In this document: in pieces, positions 50,430 through 58,860 of the stretch
Layout: every line of letters starts with the position of its first letter
How positions within the stretch are numbered: position 1 is the first letter of the stretch
Assembly (NCBI GenBank): GCA_963825685.1
Contig: CAWGUD010000020.1
Coordinates: 124,001 to 188,000, forward strand
Length of the DNA: 64,000 nucleotides
Source: JAOUEA01 sp963825685
GTDB lineage: Bacteria > Actinomycetota > UBA4738 > HRBIN12
Direction: 5' to 3'
Position numbers and translations under genes: made by a program
The notes under the pieces: model-generated
The model's database searches: none
What the model saw: only the letters and a program-made list of their open reading frames with translations
What the model was told of the DNA's origin: nothing

Positions 50430-51312
50430 ATGACCCCGGCCGCTGCCCTCCCCGACGAGGCCGCCTCGCTCTTCCGTGAGTCGCCCGAGGCGTTCATCGC
50501 GGCCCGCGATGCGCTCGCCTCACGCCTGCGCGAGGACGGCCGAGGCGACGACGCGGCGACCGTGAAGGCGCTCCGCAAGCCGACCGTGGTCGCCTGGGCC
50601 CTGAACCAACTCAGCGACCGAGATCCGGACGGCGTCCGGGCCCTGGTGGACGCCGGGGCCGAGGTCCGAGCGGCGCAGCAGGCCGCGTTGTCGTCGAAGC
50701 GAGGGGCGGCCGACCGCCTCCGCTCGGCCGGGGCCGCCCGCAAGGAGGCTGTGAGCGCCCTCGCGACGGTCCGCGACCGAGGCGCTGCAGGAGGCGGGCC
50801 GGGCCTCCGCCGCCCACGCCGATGCGATCGGCGCCGCCCTCGAGGCGTGCTCCGTCGACCCGGACGCGGGCGAGGCATTGGCCGCCGGCACGATGGAGCG
50901 GCCGCCGGCCGTCGGTGCCGGGTTCGGCGACGTCTTCGGGCTCACGTCGCTCGAGGGAGGCGGGGAAGCCGCCGAGCAGGCCCCGGGAACGAAGCCGGGA
51001 GCGTCTCGCTCGACGACGAAGCGCGCGGCTCGTGGCGCAGGCACCCCGGCGACAGAGCGAGCCGAGCTCCGCGCCGAGGTGGCCAGGCTCCGCCGAGATC
51101 GCGACGCGGCCGCGCGCCGCACACGGAGAGCGCGGGAGGCCGCCGACGGGTTCGCGCACGAGCTCGACGGCATGCGCCGACGCCTCGAGGTCGTCGAACG
51201 CAAGCACGCGGACGCCGCGACGGCGGCGTCCGAGGGCGAGCTCGAGCTCGCCCGCGTCGAGCGGCGCCTGAAGGCAGCGACCGCTCGCCTCGAGGACGAC
51301 GGCGCCGGCTGA
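50430..51312 (+). CDS. Conserved coiled-coil protein (one frameshift)
   Basis: Actinobacterial protein of unknown function, about 293 residues. The N-terminal part (ASLFRESPEAFIAARDALAS, VKALRKPTVVAWALNQLSDR) has the LFR-SP-EF-R and RKPT-W-N pattern shared by a conserved family I know only as hypothetical. At about 50775 the frame changes (SALATV, then EALQEAGRASAAHADAIGAA). The C-terminal half is a charged coiled coil (RAELRAEVARLRRDRDAAAR and on) with Ala/Arg/Glu heptads. Soluble; perhaps structural or nucleic-acid associated. Confidence 0.7.
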
Positions 51313-51417
51313 CCTCGAGCGTTCCGAACGCGGAACGAGTGGCCCCGGCCGACCGGGACATCTGGACCATGCCGCGACGTCTCGCGGAGCCTAGCGTCGG
51401 AGCCGGAGGTGAGGACC

Positions 51418-52316
51418 ATGGACATGAACGCCCTCGATCCCTCCGGCTCGGACCTGCGCATCCCGGAGTCTCCCGAGGTGCTCGCCCATGCCACACACGC
51501 CCGCACCGCCGAGCGCGCCGCCGTGGTGCTCTCGGGCGTGATCGTCGCCCTGATGGTGGCGGCATCCGCGGTCGGGCTGTTCGCGCCGGATCTGTACGAC
51601 GAAGGTGGGTGGGCCCGCGAGGCCCTGCGAGGCGGCGACCTCGTGACGCTGCTGCTCGCGGCGCCGCTGCTGCTCGTCGCCCTCGTGCTGGCCACGCGCG
51701 GATCGCAGCGGGCCCGTGCGGTGTGGATCGGCATGCTCGTGTATGCGGTCTACAACGGCGCGTTCTACGCGTTCGGCACGACGTTCAACGACGCCTTCCT
51801 GCTGCACATCGCGATCCTGTCCACGTCGATCTTCGCGCTGGCGTGCGCGATCGTGAGCACCGACCTCGTCGCGGTCGCCGCGACGTTCGCCCGGGTGCGC
51901 GGTGCCCGATGGGTGGGGATGTTCCTCGCCGTCGTGGGCACGATGCAGGGCATGCTCTGGCTGTTCGTGCTCGCACGCAACGTGGCGACGGGTGAGCTGA
52001 TCGCCGAGGTGCCGGTGGCCGGGCAGCACCTGGTGTTCGCGCTCGACCTGGCGTTCCTCGTGCCGAGCCTGGTGCTGTCGGGCGTGCTGTTGTTCCGGCG
52101 GCTGCCGCTCGGGTACCTGCTGGGCACCGCGATGGCGGTCATGGGGGCGGTCTATCAGGTCAACATGTTGGCGGCGGGCGTGTTCCAGGATCGGGCCGAC
52201 GTGGTCGGCGCGACCGCGTTCGCACCCGAGAACGTGGGGCTGGCGATCGCGTTCTGGGCGCGGCGCTCTTCATGCTGGTGCCGAGGAGCGCACGTCAGGA
52301 GCGGTCGATCTCGTAG
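51418..52316 (+). CDS. Multi-pass membrane protein (3' frameshift)
   Basis: About 299 residues with eight likely helices (VVLSGVIVALMVAASAVGLF, VTLLLAAPLLLVALVLA, AVWIGMLVYAVYNGAFYAFG, FLLHIAILSTSIFALACAIV, WVGMFLAVVGTMQGMLWLFV, LVFALDLAFLVPSLVLSGVL and others). No family recognised. The ATG at 51418 follows GGAGGTGAGG. At about 52255 the frame changes and the natural end is GAALFMLVPRSARQERSIS, stopping at 52316, 22 bases inside the convergent GNAT gene. Uncorrected, the frame would run to 52398 antisense to that gene. Confidence 0.72.
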
Positions 52317-52834
52317 CGGACGCCCTGCCACGTCTCGCCCTCGTACGTGCGCTCGAAGCGCTCGACGAGGCGCATACCGGCCTTCTCCGCGACCCTGATC
52401 GACGGCAGGTTCGCCGCGCTCGCGTACGCCCGCACGACGTCGGCACCGAGGGCGTCGAACGCGTACGCGATGAGGGCGACGACGGCCTCCGTCGCGTAGC
52501 CGCGCCCCTGGAACGCGGGATCCATCGTGTAGCCCACCTTGATCACGCCGGGCTCGTCGTCGGCGGGACTCATGCCGACGTCACCGACGAGCCGGCCCGA
52601 GTCTCGTTCCTCGACCGAGAACTGCACCCAGCCGCCGGGCTCGCCGGGCGCCCGGCTCGCCATCGACTCGATCTCCTGGCGCACACCCTCGTGATCGGTG
52701 CGCTCCCATCCCTGGTAGCGATGCACCTCCGGGTCGCTGCGGTACGCGGAGATCGTCGGGGCGTCGTCGGCATGCGAGCGCCGCAGCACCAGCCGCTCCG
52801 TGACGATCGGCTCGAGGTCGTGATCGGGGGTCAT
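52295..52834 (-). CDS. GNAT-family N-acetyltransferase (RimJ/RimL type)
   Basis: Acetyl-CoA dependent acetyltransferase, 179 residues. The N-terminal VTERLVLRRSHADDAPTISA and the acetyl-CoA loop PAFQGRGYATEAVVALIAYAF place it in the RimJ/RimL-like (Acetyltransf_3) branch; RVAEKAGMRLVERFERTY is the usual C-terminal core. The substrate is unknown. The ATG is nine bases after a TACGCT hexamer. Confidence 0.9.
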   Translation of the reverse strand: MTPDHDLEPIVTERLVLRRSHADDAPTISAYRSDPEVHRYQGWERTDHEGVRQEIESMASRAPGEPGGWVQFSVEERDSGRLVGDVGMSPADDEPGVIKVGYTMDPAFQGRGYATEAVVALIAYAFDALGADVVRAYASAANLPSIRVAEKAGMRLVERFERTYEGETWQGVRYEIDRS

Positions 52835-52843
52835 CGGCCGGGA

Positions 52844-52849
52844 AGCGTA
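52844..52849 (-). promoter_or_regulatory. -10 element of the GNAT gene
   Basis: TACGCT ends nine bases before the ATG at 52834. Confidence 0.4.
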
Positions 52850-52884
52850 CCCCGGTCGATACCGGTTCGCCGCGACTCACGCGG

Positions 52885-53271
52885 TCACGACCGGTCCCCC
52901 GCCGTCTCCCGCTCCTCGGTCTCGGCGACCTGGCGGCGCACGTCGTCCATGTCGAGATCGCGCACGGCCCCGATCAACTGCTGGAGCGCCGGCTCGGGCA
53001 ACGCCCCGGGCTGCGCGAACACCAGCACGCCCTCACGGAACGCCATCAGCGTCGGGATCGAACGGATGCCGAACCCGGCGGCGAGCGCCTGCTCGGCCTC
53101 GGTGTCGACCTTGCCGAAGACCACGTCGTCGTGGGTCGCCGACGCCTGTTCGTAGATCGGCGCGAACATCTGGCAGGGGCCACACCAGTCGGCCCAGAAG
53201 TCAACGAGCACGATGCCGTCGCCGTTCACGGTCTGCTCGAACGTCGCTTCGGTCAGGTCCACGGTTGCCAC
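52885..53271 (-). CDS. trxA: Thioredoxin
   Basis: Cytoplasmic disulfide reductase of 128 residues. The active site is VLVDFWADWCGPCQMFAPI, with the cis-Pro in IRSIPTLMAFREG. A charged C-terminal extension of about 20 residues (DDVRRQVAETEERETAGDRS) follows the usual end. The GTG at 53271 has GAGGAG about eight bases upstream; a longer frame exists but lacks thioredoxin character. Confidence 0.93.
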   Translation of the reverse strand: MATVDLTEATFEQTVNGDGIVLVDFWADWCGPCQMFAPIYEQASATHDDVVFGKVDTEAEQALAAGFGIRSIPTLMAFREGVLVFAQPGALPEPALQQLIGAVRDLDMDDVRRQVAETEERETAGDRS

Positions 53272-53455
53272 GTCGGTCTCCTCTTCGTCGGATGGGCGGG
53301 GGCCGCAACGATACCCCCTGGGGTATCTGAACGCGGTGGCCGTGCGTGGCATTCCCGCCCGTTCGGTCTGACGGCCCCTCGCTCACGGGTCCGGGTGCCC
53401 GTGCCGCGCGCGGTCGGTGTTGGTTGGCTGAGGGTGACGAGGAAGGTGGTGCGCC

Positions 53456-53932
53456 ATGACGATCCTGACCGACTACCTGGACGGCAAGGACATCGAGTAC
53501 GAGGTGCTGATGCACGAGCGGGCGTTCACGGGCATCGACGAGGCGCACGCGCTCGGCATCAAGGCCGACGAGGTGTTGAAGACGGTGATCCTCGACACGA
53601 AGGACGGGCACGTCGCGGTGGTGCTGCCGAGCGGCGAGCGGCTCGACATGAGCCTCGTGCGCGAGGCCGTCGACGACCCCGACGCGACGCTCGCGACCGA
53701 GGGCGAGATCACGCACGACTTCGGAGGGTTCGAGCTCGGAGCCCTGCCACCGATCGCGCCGCTGCTGGGCATCGACACGATCGTCGACCCCACGGTGCGC
53801 GACCACGGGCCCGTGATCTTCGCGGCCGGCACCCAGACGGAGTCCGTGAAGGTCGACGCCGGGGCCCTCTTCGCGTTCCAGCCCGCGCGCTTCGCGCAGA
53901 TCGCCGAGGTCTGGAACGAGGGCCGCGCCTAG
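53456..53932 (+). CDS. YbaK/ProX-type aminoacyl-tRNA deacylase family protein
   Basis: A 158-residue YbaK-fold protein; members clear mischarged Cys- or Ala-tRNAs. YEVLMHERAFTGIDEAHALG, ADEVLKTVILDTKDG with the conserved Lys, and PLLGIDTIVDPTVRDHGPVI fit the family. The specificity cannot be assigned. AGGAAGG is upstream of the ATG. Its TAG overlaps the convergent methyltransferase stop in a shared CTAG (53929-53932). Confidence 0.85.
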   Translation: MTILTDYLDGKDIEYEVLMHERAFTGIDEAHALGIKADEVLKTVILDTKDGHVAVVLPSGERLDMSLVREAVDDPDATLATEGEITHDFGGFELGALPPIAPLLGIDTIVDPTVRDHGPVIFAAGTQTESVKVDAGALFAFQPARFAQIAEVWNEGRA

Positions 53933-54687
53933 CGTCTGCGAGCCTTCCACACCTCTTCGATCGGCCAGCGGCGCGACCACTCGGCGGTGGCGAGCGGATC
54001 GGTCGGCGTCTCGGCGTCGTCGGGTGCCCGGATCTCGACGAGGTCCTCGACGTCGAACCCGCTCGAGCGGAGCAGCCGGATCATCTCGCCGTGCGGGATC
54101 GCGAACTCCACCGCGCCGCCGTTCTCGGGCCACACGAACCGGTGCATGCCGAAGTGGGGCCGCACGAGGACCTCGCCGGCGGGCAGATCCTCCTCGGGGA
54201 ACGTCAGCATCGCCAGGTACGAGTGACCGAGAAAGACCAGCCGCCCGCCGGGGCGCAGCAGGCGCGCGGCCTCGGGGATCCAGCGGTACGGATCGCACCA
54301 GATCGCCGCCCCGTACTCCGAGATCGCGAGATCGAACGTTGCATCGCGCAGCGGTGCGCGTTCGGCGTCGCCGTGGATCAGCGGGAACGGCACGTCGAAC
54401 TCGCGCTGGAACGCTCGAGCGGTGGCCAGCTGGCGACCGGAGTTGTCGAGGCCCACGGGACGCGCGCCGCGCCGGGCGAGCCACGCCGACACGTAGCCGG
54501 TGCCGCACCCGAGCTCCACGACGTCGAGGCCGTCGAGCTCGGGGAGGAGCCCGAGCTCGGCCTCCGGGACGTGCCACACGCCCCAGGCGATCTCTTCGCT
54601 CTGCCAGTCACGGCGACCGCGATCGACCCACTCGTGGGCGTCGGCGTCCCAGCTCTCCCGGTTCGCGAGCACGTGGTCCTCGGTCAT
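53929..54687 (-). CDS. SAM-dependent methyltransferase
   Basis: Class I methyltransferase of 252 residues. The SAM-binding motif I VVELGCGTGYVSAWLARRG is near residue 58, motif II ATFDLAISEYGAAIWCDP near 116 and motif III LLRPGGRLVFLGHS near 142. A long N-terminal helix (RESWDADAHEWVDRGRRDW) is typical of this group of small-molecule methyltransferases. The substrate is unknown. The ATG is seven bases after a TATCGT hexamer. Confidence 0.9.
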   Translation of the reverse strand: MTEDHVLANRESWDADAHEWVDRGRRDWQSEEIAWGVWHVPEAELGLLPELDGLDVVELGCGTGYVSAWLARRGARPVGLDNSGRQLATARAFQREFDVPFPLIHGDAERAPLRDATFDLAISEYGAAIWCDPYRWIPEAARLLRPGGRLVFLGHSYLAMLTFPEEDLPAGEVLVRPHFGMHRFVWPENGGAVEFAIPHGEMIRLLRSSGFDVEDLVEIRAPDDAETPTDPLATAEWSRRWPIEEVWKARRR

Positions 54688-54694
54688 CGCGGAC

Positions 54695-54700
54695 ACGATA
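54695..54700 (-). promoter_or_regulatory. -10 element of the methyltransferase gene
   Basis: TATCGT ends seven bases before the ATG at 54687. Confidence 0.45.
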
Positions 54701-54744
54701 CGCGGTGGTCGCGCGGGGTCCCCGTCGTCCGCGATGATGCGAGC

Positions 54745-55924
54745 GTGAGGACGATCGGGGACGAGGAACGGCGCGCTCGGCTCGGCGTGCGCCACCGACT
54801 CGCGGCGCCCGCCTCGACGATCGGTCAGGCGGTCGATGCGATGGTCGGGCTGCATTCGAGCGATCCGGCAACGGTGTTCCTCTCGGCGTGGGCTCGGGTT
54901 GAGGGCTTCGAGCCCGAGCACCTCGAGCGCGAGCTGTACGACCGTCGCTCGGTGGTGCGCATGCTGGGGATGCGGCGCACGCTGTTCGTCGTGCCCGTCG
55001 CGACCGCCGGAGTGATGCACGAGGCGTGCACGAAGGCACTCCTGCCCGGGCAGCGGAAGCGCCTGATCGCCATGCTGGAGGGACAGGCCGTCGCCGACGA
55101 CGCCATGGTCTGGCTCGACGACGTGTCGAGGCGCACCCTCGCGGCGCTCGAGGCCCGAGGCGAGGCGAGCGCCCGCGAGCTCACCGCCGACGTACCCGAG
55201 CTGGCGACGAAGCTCACGTTCGGCGAGGGCAGGACCTGGGGAGGGACGGTGGGCGTCTCGACGCGCGTGCTGTTCCTGCTCGCGACCGAGGGTCTCGTCG
55301 TGCGGGCACGACCGCTGGGCCGCTGGACCTCGGGGCAGTACCGATGGGCTCCCACCGATCGCTGGATCGAGGGCGGGCTGCCGATGGTGCCCCACGACGA
55401 GGCCTGCGCCGAGCTGCTCCGACGGTGGCTGCGGGCGTTCGGGCCGGCCACGACGACCGATGTCCGGTGGTGGACCGGCTGGACGGCGCGGCTCGCGGCG
55501 TCCACGCTCGCCGCGATCGATGCGGTCGAGGTCGGGCTCGACGACGGCACGGGATGGGTGCTGCCCGACGACCTCGAGCGCGCCGAGACGCCCGTCACCG
55601 TGGGTCGCGTTGCTGCCCTCGCTCGACGCGACCGTGATGGGCTGGAAGCAACGCGACTGGTACCTCGGCCCCCACGCCGGCGAGCTCTTCGACCGCAACG
55701 GCAACGCCGGCCCGACGATCTGGGTCGACGGCCGCGTCGTGGGTGGCTGGAGCCAGGCCGACGACGGCGAGATCGTCACGCGCCTGCTGGAGCGGGTGGA
55801 CGGCGAGGCGGCCGCGGCGATCGAGGTGGAACGACGCCGCCTCGCGGGCTGGCTGGGCGACGTGCGCGTCCGGCCTCGGTTCCGGACCCCGTTGGAGCGC
55901 GCGCTCACCGCGTCGCGCGCCTGA
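54745..55924 (+). CDS. Winged-helix DNA-binding-domain protein (HTH_42/YcaQ-like, one frameshift)
   Basis: About 392 residues, resembling the winged-helix family exemplified by E. coli YcaQ, some members of which unhook DNA interstrand crosslinks. Segments: VDAMVGLHSSDPATVFLSAW, RRSVVRMLGMRRTLFVVPV, LRRWLRAFGPATTTDVRWWT. At about 55605 the frame changes (SPWVALLPSLDATVMGWKQR) and continues through GPHAGELFDRNGNAGPTIWV to the stop. The GTG at 54745 is the best start. A glycosylase role is only a possibility, since the catalytic motif cannot be confirmed by eye. Confidence 0.8.
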
Positions 55925-55989
55925 CGGACCCGTTCCCCCAACCGCGGCGCAGTGGCGGCCGCTACCCCCGTGACGTCGGCGCCGGATCC

Positions 55990-55995
55990 TATGCT
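55990..55995 (+). promoter_or_regulatory. -10 element of the cyclase-ATPase gene
   Basis: TATGCT ends seven bases before the ATG at 56003. Confidence 0.5.
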
Positions 55996-56002
55996 GGGAG
56001 CC

Positions 56003-58830
56003 ATGACATGCGCCGCCTGTGGCCGCCCCCTGCCCGACGACGCCCGGTTCTGCTCGGGCTGCGGCACGGCCGTCACGGGCTCCCTCGCCACCGACGAGCG
56101 CAAGGTCGTGACGGTGCTCTTCGCCGACCTGGTCGACTCCACCGGGCTCGCGCAACGGCTCGACGCCGAGCGCGCCCGCGAGGTGCTCGGCAGGTTCTAC
56201 GATGCCGCGACCCACGAGCTGCTGAACCTGCGGGGGCGACCGGAGAAGTTCATCGGCGATGCGGTGATGGCCGTCTTCGGCCTGCACCAGGTGCACGAGG
56301 ACGACGCCCTGCGCGCCGTGCGGGCCGGCCTCGCGATCCGAGCCCGGGCGCACCGCCTGCGCGAGGAACTCGGGCTCGCCCAGGAGCTCGAGGTCAGGGT
56401 CGGCATCGAGTCGGGCGAGGCCGCGACCGGCAGCGGACCGTCGGAGCAGCTGCTCGTGACCGGCTCGGTCGTGAACGCCGCCGCACGCCTGCAGACCGCC
56501 GCGGACGCCGGGCGAGGTCCTGGTCGGCACGACGGCGCACGCGCTCACGCGCATCGGCCGTGTCGTTCGCCGACGCGCGCGACGTCGCGGCCAAGGGGTT
56601 CGAGGAGCCGCTGCGCGCCCATCCGGTGCAGGGTCTGTCGACGAGGTCGGTCCGGCGCACGATCCCGTTCGTCGGGCGTGGCCGCGAGCTGATCGCGCTG
56701 CGCGAGGCGTTCCACGACGTGGTCGCGGCCGGCACGCCGTCGCTCGTGACGATCGTCGGCGAGGCCGGGTCCGGGAAGACGCGCCTGGCCGACGAGCTCT
56801 TCGCCGGCCTCGAGCCCGGTGTCGCCGTGCTCCACGGACACGCGCAGGTGCCGGCCGGCAGCGCGAGCTTCGCGCCGGTCGCTGCGATCGTGCGACAGCT
56901 CGCGGGCATCGACGACGACGACCCGCCGCAGCGGATCACGGAGCGGCTTCACGAGCTGGTCGACGGGTGCTGCGACGCGACCGAGACCGATCGCGTGGTC
57001 GGCGGACTCGGCCTCAGCCTCGGCCTGGCCGAGCCGAGCCTCGACGAGTCCGCCTTCGTGCAGGACGTGCAGGGGGGGTTCCTGCGACTGATCGACGGGC
57101 TCAGCGCCGGCCTGCCGGTCGTGCTGGCGTTCGAGGACGCCCACGAGCTCGCGGCGCCGATGCTCGACCTGATCGAGCGACTCGTGTCCGGCCGCCGCCG
57201 GGGAGCGGCCCTGGTGGTGACGCTCGCCCGCCCCGACCTGCTCGAACAGCGTCCCCGGTGGGGCGCCGACGCCGCCGGCCACACCCTGCTCGCGCTGGAG
57301 CCGCTCTCCGACGACGAGGCCACGGAGCTCGTGCGCCAGGCCGGCGGTGATCGCATCGATGAGCGCGACGCGCGGACGATCGCTGAGCGTGCCGGCGGGA
57401 ACCCCTTCTTCATCGTGGAGACCACCGGCATGCTGCTCGAGGGACACCGGCACGCGGGCGCCGTGCCGCCGACCGTGCAGGCGGTGGTGGCGGCGCGCAT
57501 CGACGCGCTCCCGACGCCCGCCCGCGACGTGGCACGCCGCTCCTCGGTCTTCCTGTCGTCGTTCGACCGCGACGAGGCCGCGGCGTTGGCCCCGGCACAG
57601 GGCGCGATCGACACGCGGCTCGAGGAGCTCGAGGACGCCGAGCTGCTCGTGCGCGTCGACGACGGGACGCCGCGGTGGCGGTTCCGCCACCAGACGCTGC
57701 GCGACGTCGCCTACGCGAGCCTGCCCAAACGCCAACGGCGCGAACTGCACCTGGTCGTCGCCGATCGCCTCGTCGCCGACGGCCATCGGTCCTGGGCGGC
57801 CGATCACCTCGAGCAGGCGGCCCTCGCCGCGCTCGATCTCGAGCCCGCGTCGCGGGAGCTGCCCGACCGGGCCGCCGACGCCCTGGCGGAGGCCGGGGAC
57901 CGCGCGCGCCGGCGCATGGAGAATCGATCGGCCCTCGGTCGCTACCGGCGCGCGCTCGCCCTCGCCGGCGACGGCGATCGCTGGGGGGTGCGCGAGGCGC
58001 GGGTGCTCGCCGGCATGGGCGAGGCCTTCTACTGGCTCGGTGAGTATCCCGGGGCCACCGAGGTCCTCGAGCAGGCCGTCGAGCTCGGCACGCGCCACGA
58101 CGACGACTGGACCCTCGCGCTCGCGCTCCGATTCCTCGGCGACATCTCGATCAACGTCGCCGCCGACGTCGACCGGGCGGAGACCCTGCTCGAGCGTTCG
58201 CTCGACGCCGCCGAGCGCCTCGGCGAGCCGGCCGCGATCGCGCGCACGCTGCTGTTCGCCGGGTGGGTGCCGTGGACCCGCAAGCGCCTCGAGGAGGCCG
58301 AGGCGATCTGGCGGCGGGCCCTCGAGATCGCCGAGGCGAACGACGATCGGTGGGCCCGCGTCCGTTCCCTCTGCTCGCTCTCGATCGTGATCGCCGACCA
58401 GGACCGGCTCGACGAGGCGACCGAGATGATCGAGCGTGCCCGCGAGGTCGCGATCGACATGGGCGATCAGTTCAGCCTCGCGGTCGCCACCGTGCAGGAG
58501 GGACGGCTGCACGAGGAGCGGTTGGACTTCGAGAAGTCACTCCCCTACTTCGACCGCGGCATCGAGATCTTCACCGACCTGGGCGCCAGGTGGGAGCTCG
58601 GTGACGCCCTCGCGGAACGAGGCATCGCCGAGCGCGAGCTCGGGCGCCTCGACGACGCCGAGCGAGACATCCGCCGCGCGATCGCGATCAGCGAGGAGCT
58701 CGGCGAGCGTCAGCTCGCCGGCTGGACCTGGCGCGCGCTCGCGCACGTGTCGGAGCGCCGAGGCGACCACGAGGTCGCCGAGGAACACCGGCGCCGCGCC
58801 GCGTTGGAGGAGTCGCGCCGCCCGCGCTGA
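56003..58830 (+). CDS. Zinc-ribbon/class III cyclase/AAA-ATPase/TPR regulator (two frameshifts)
   Basis: Large soluble signalling protein of about 940 residues. Order: zinc ribbon (CAACGRPLPDDARFCSGCG, residues 3-21); class III nucleotidyl cyclase domain (VTVLFADLVDSTGLAQRL, FIGDAVMAVFGLHQVHEDDA, VNAAARLQTAADAG); after frame changes at about 56513 (GGGCGAGG, an extra G) and 56560, FADARDVAAKGFEEPLRAHP; a P-loop ATPase (FVGRGRELIALREAF, VGEAGSGKTRLADELF); a winged region; and C-terminal TPR-like helices (ALGRYRRALALAGDG to AEEHRRRAALEESRR). Such proteins couple a cyclase-like sensor to an AfsR/MalT-type ATPase. It is followed 30 bases later by a convergent gene. Confidence 0.85.
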
Positions 58831-58860
58831 CGGGAACAGCGACCACGCATCGCCCTCGGG

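Noticed and set aside
53131..58830. A 1,899-residue open frame on the plus strand that could be taken for one giant protein.
   Set aside because: It crosses the antisense of thioredoxin and the methyltransferase and passes through the winged-helix and cyclase genes in a frame that is real only in parts. Frameshifts and scarcity of stops at high GC create it.
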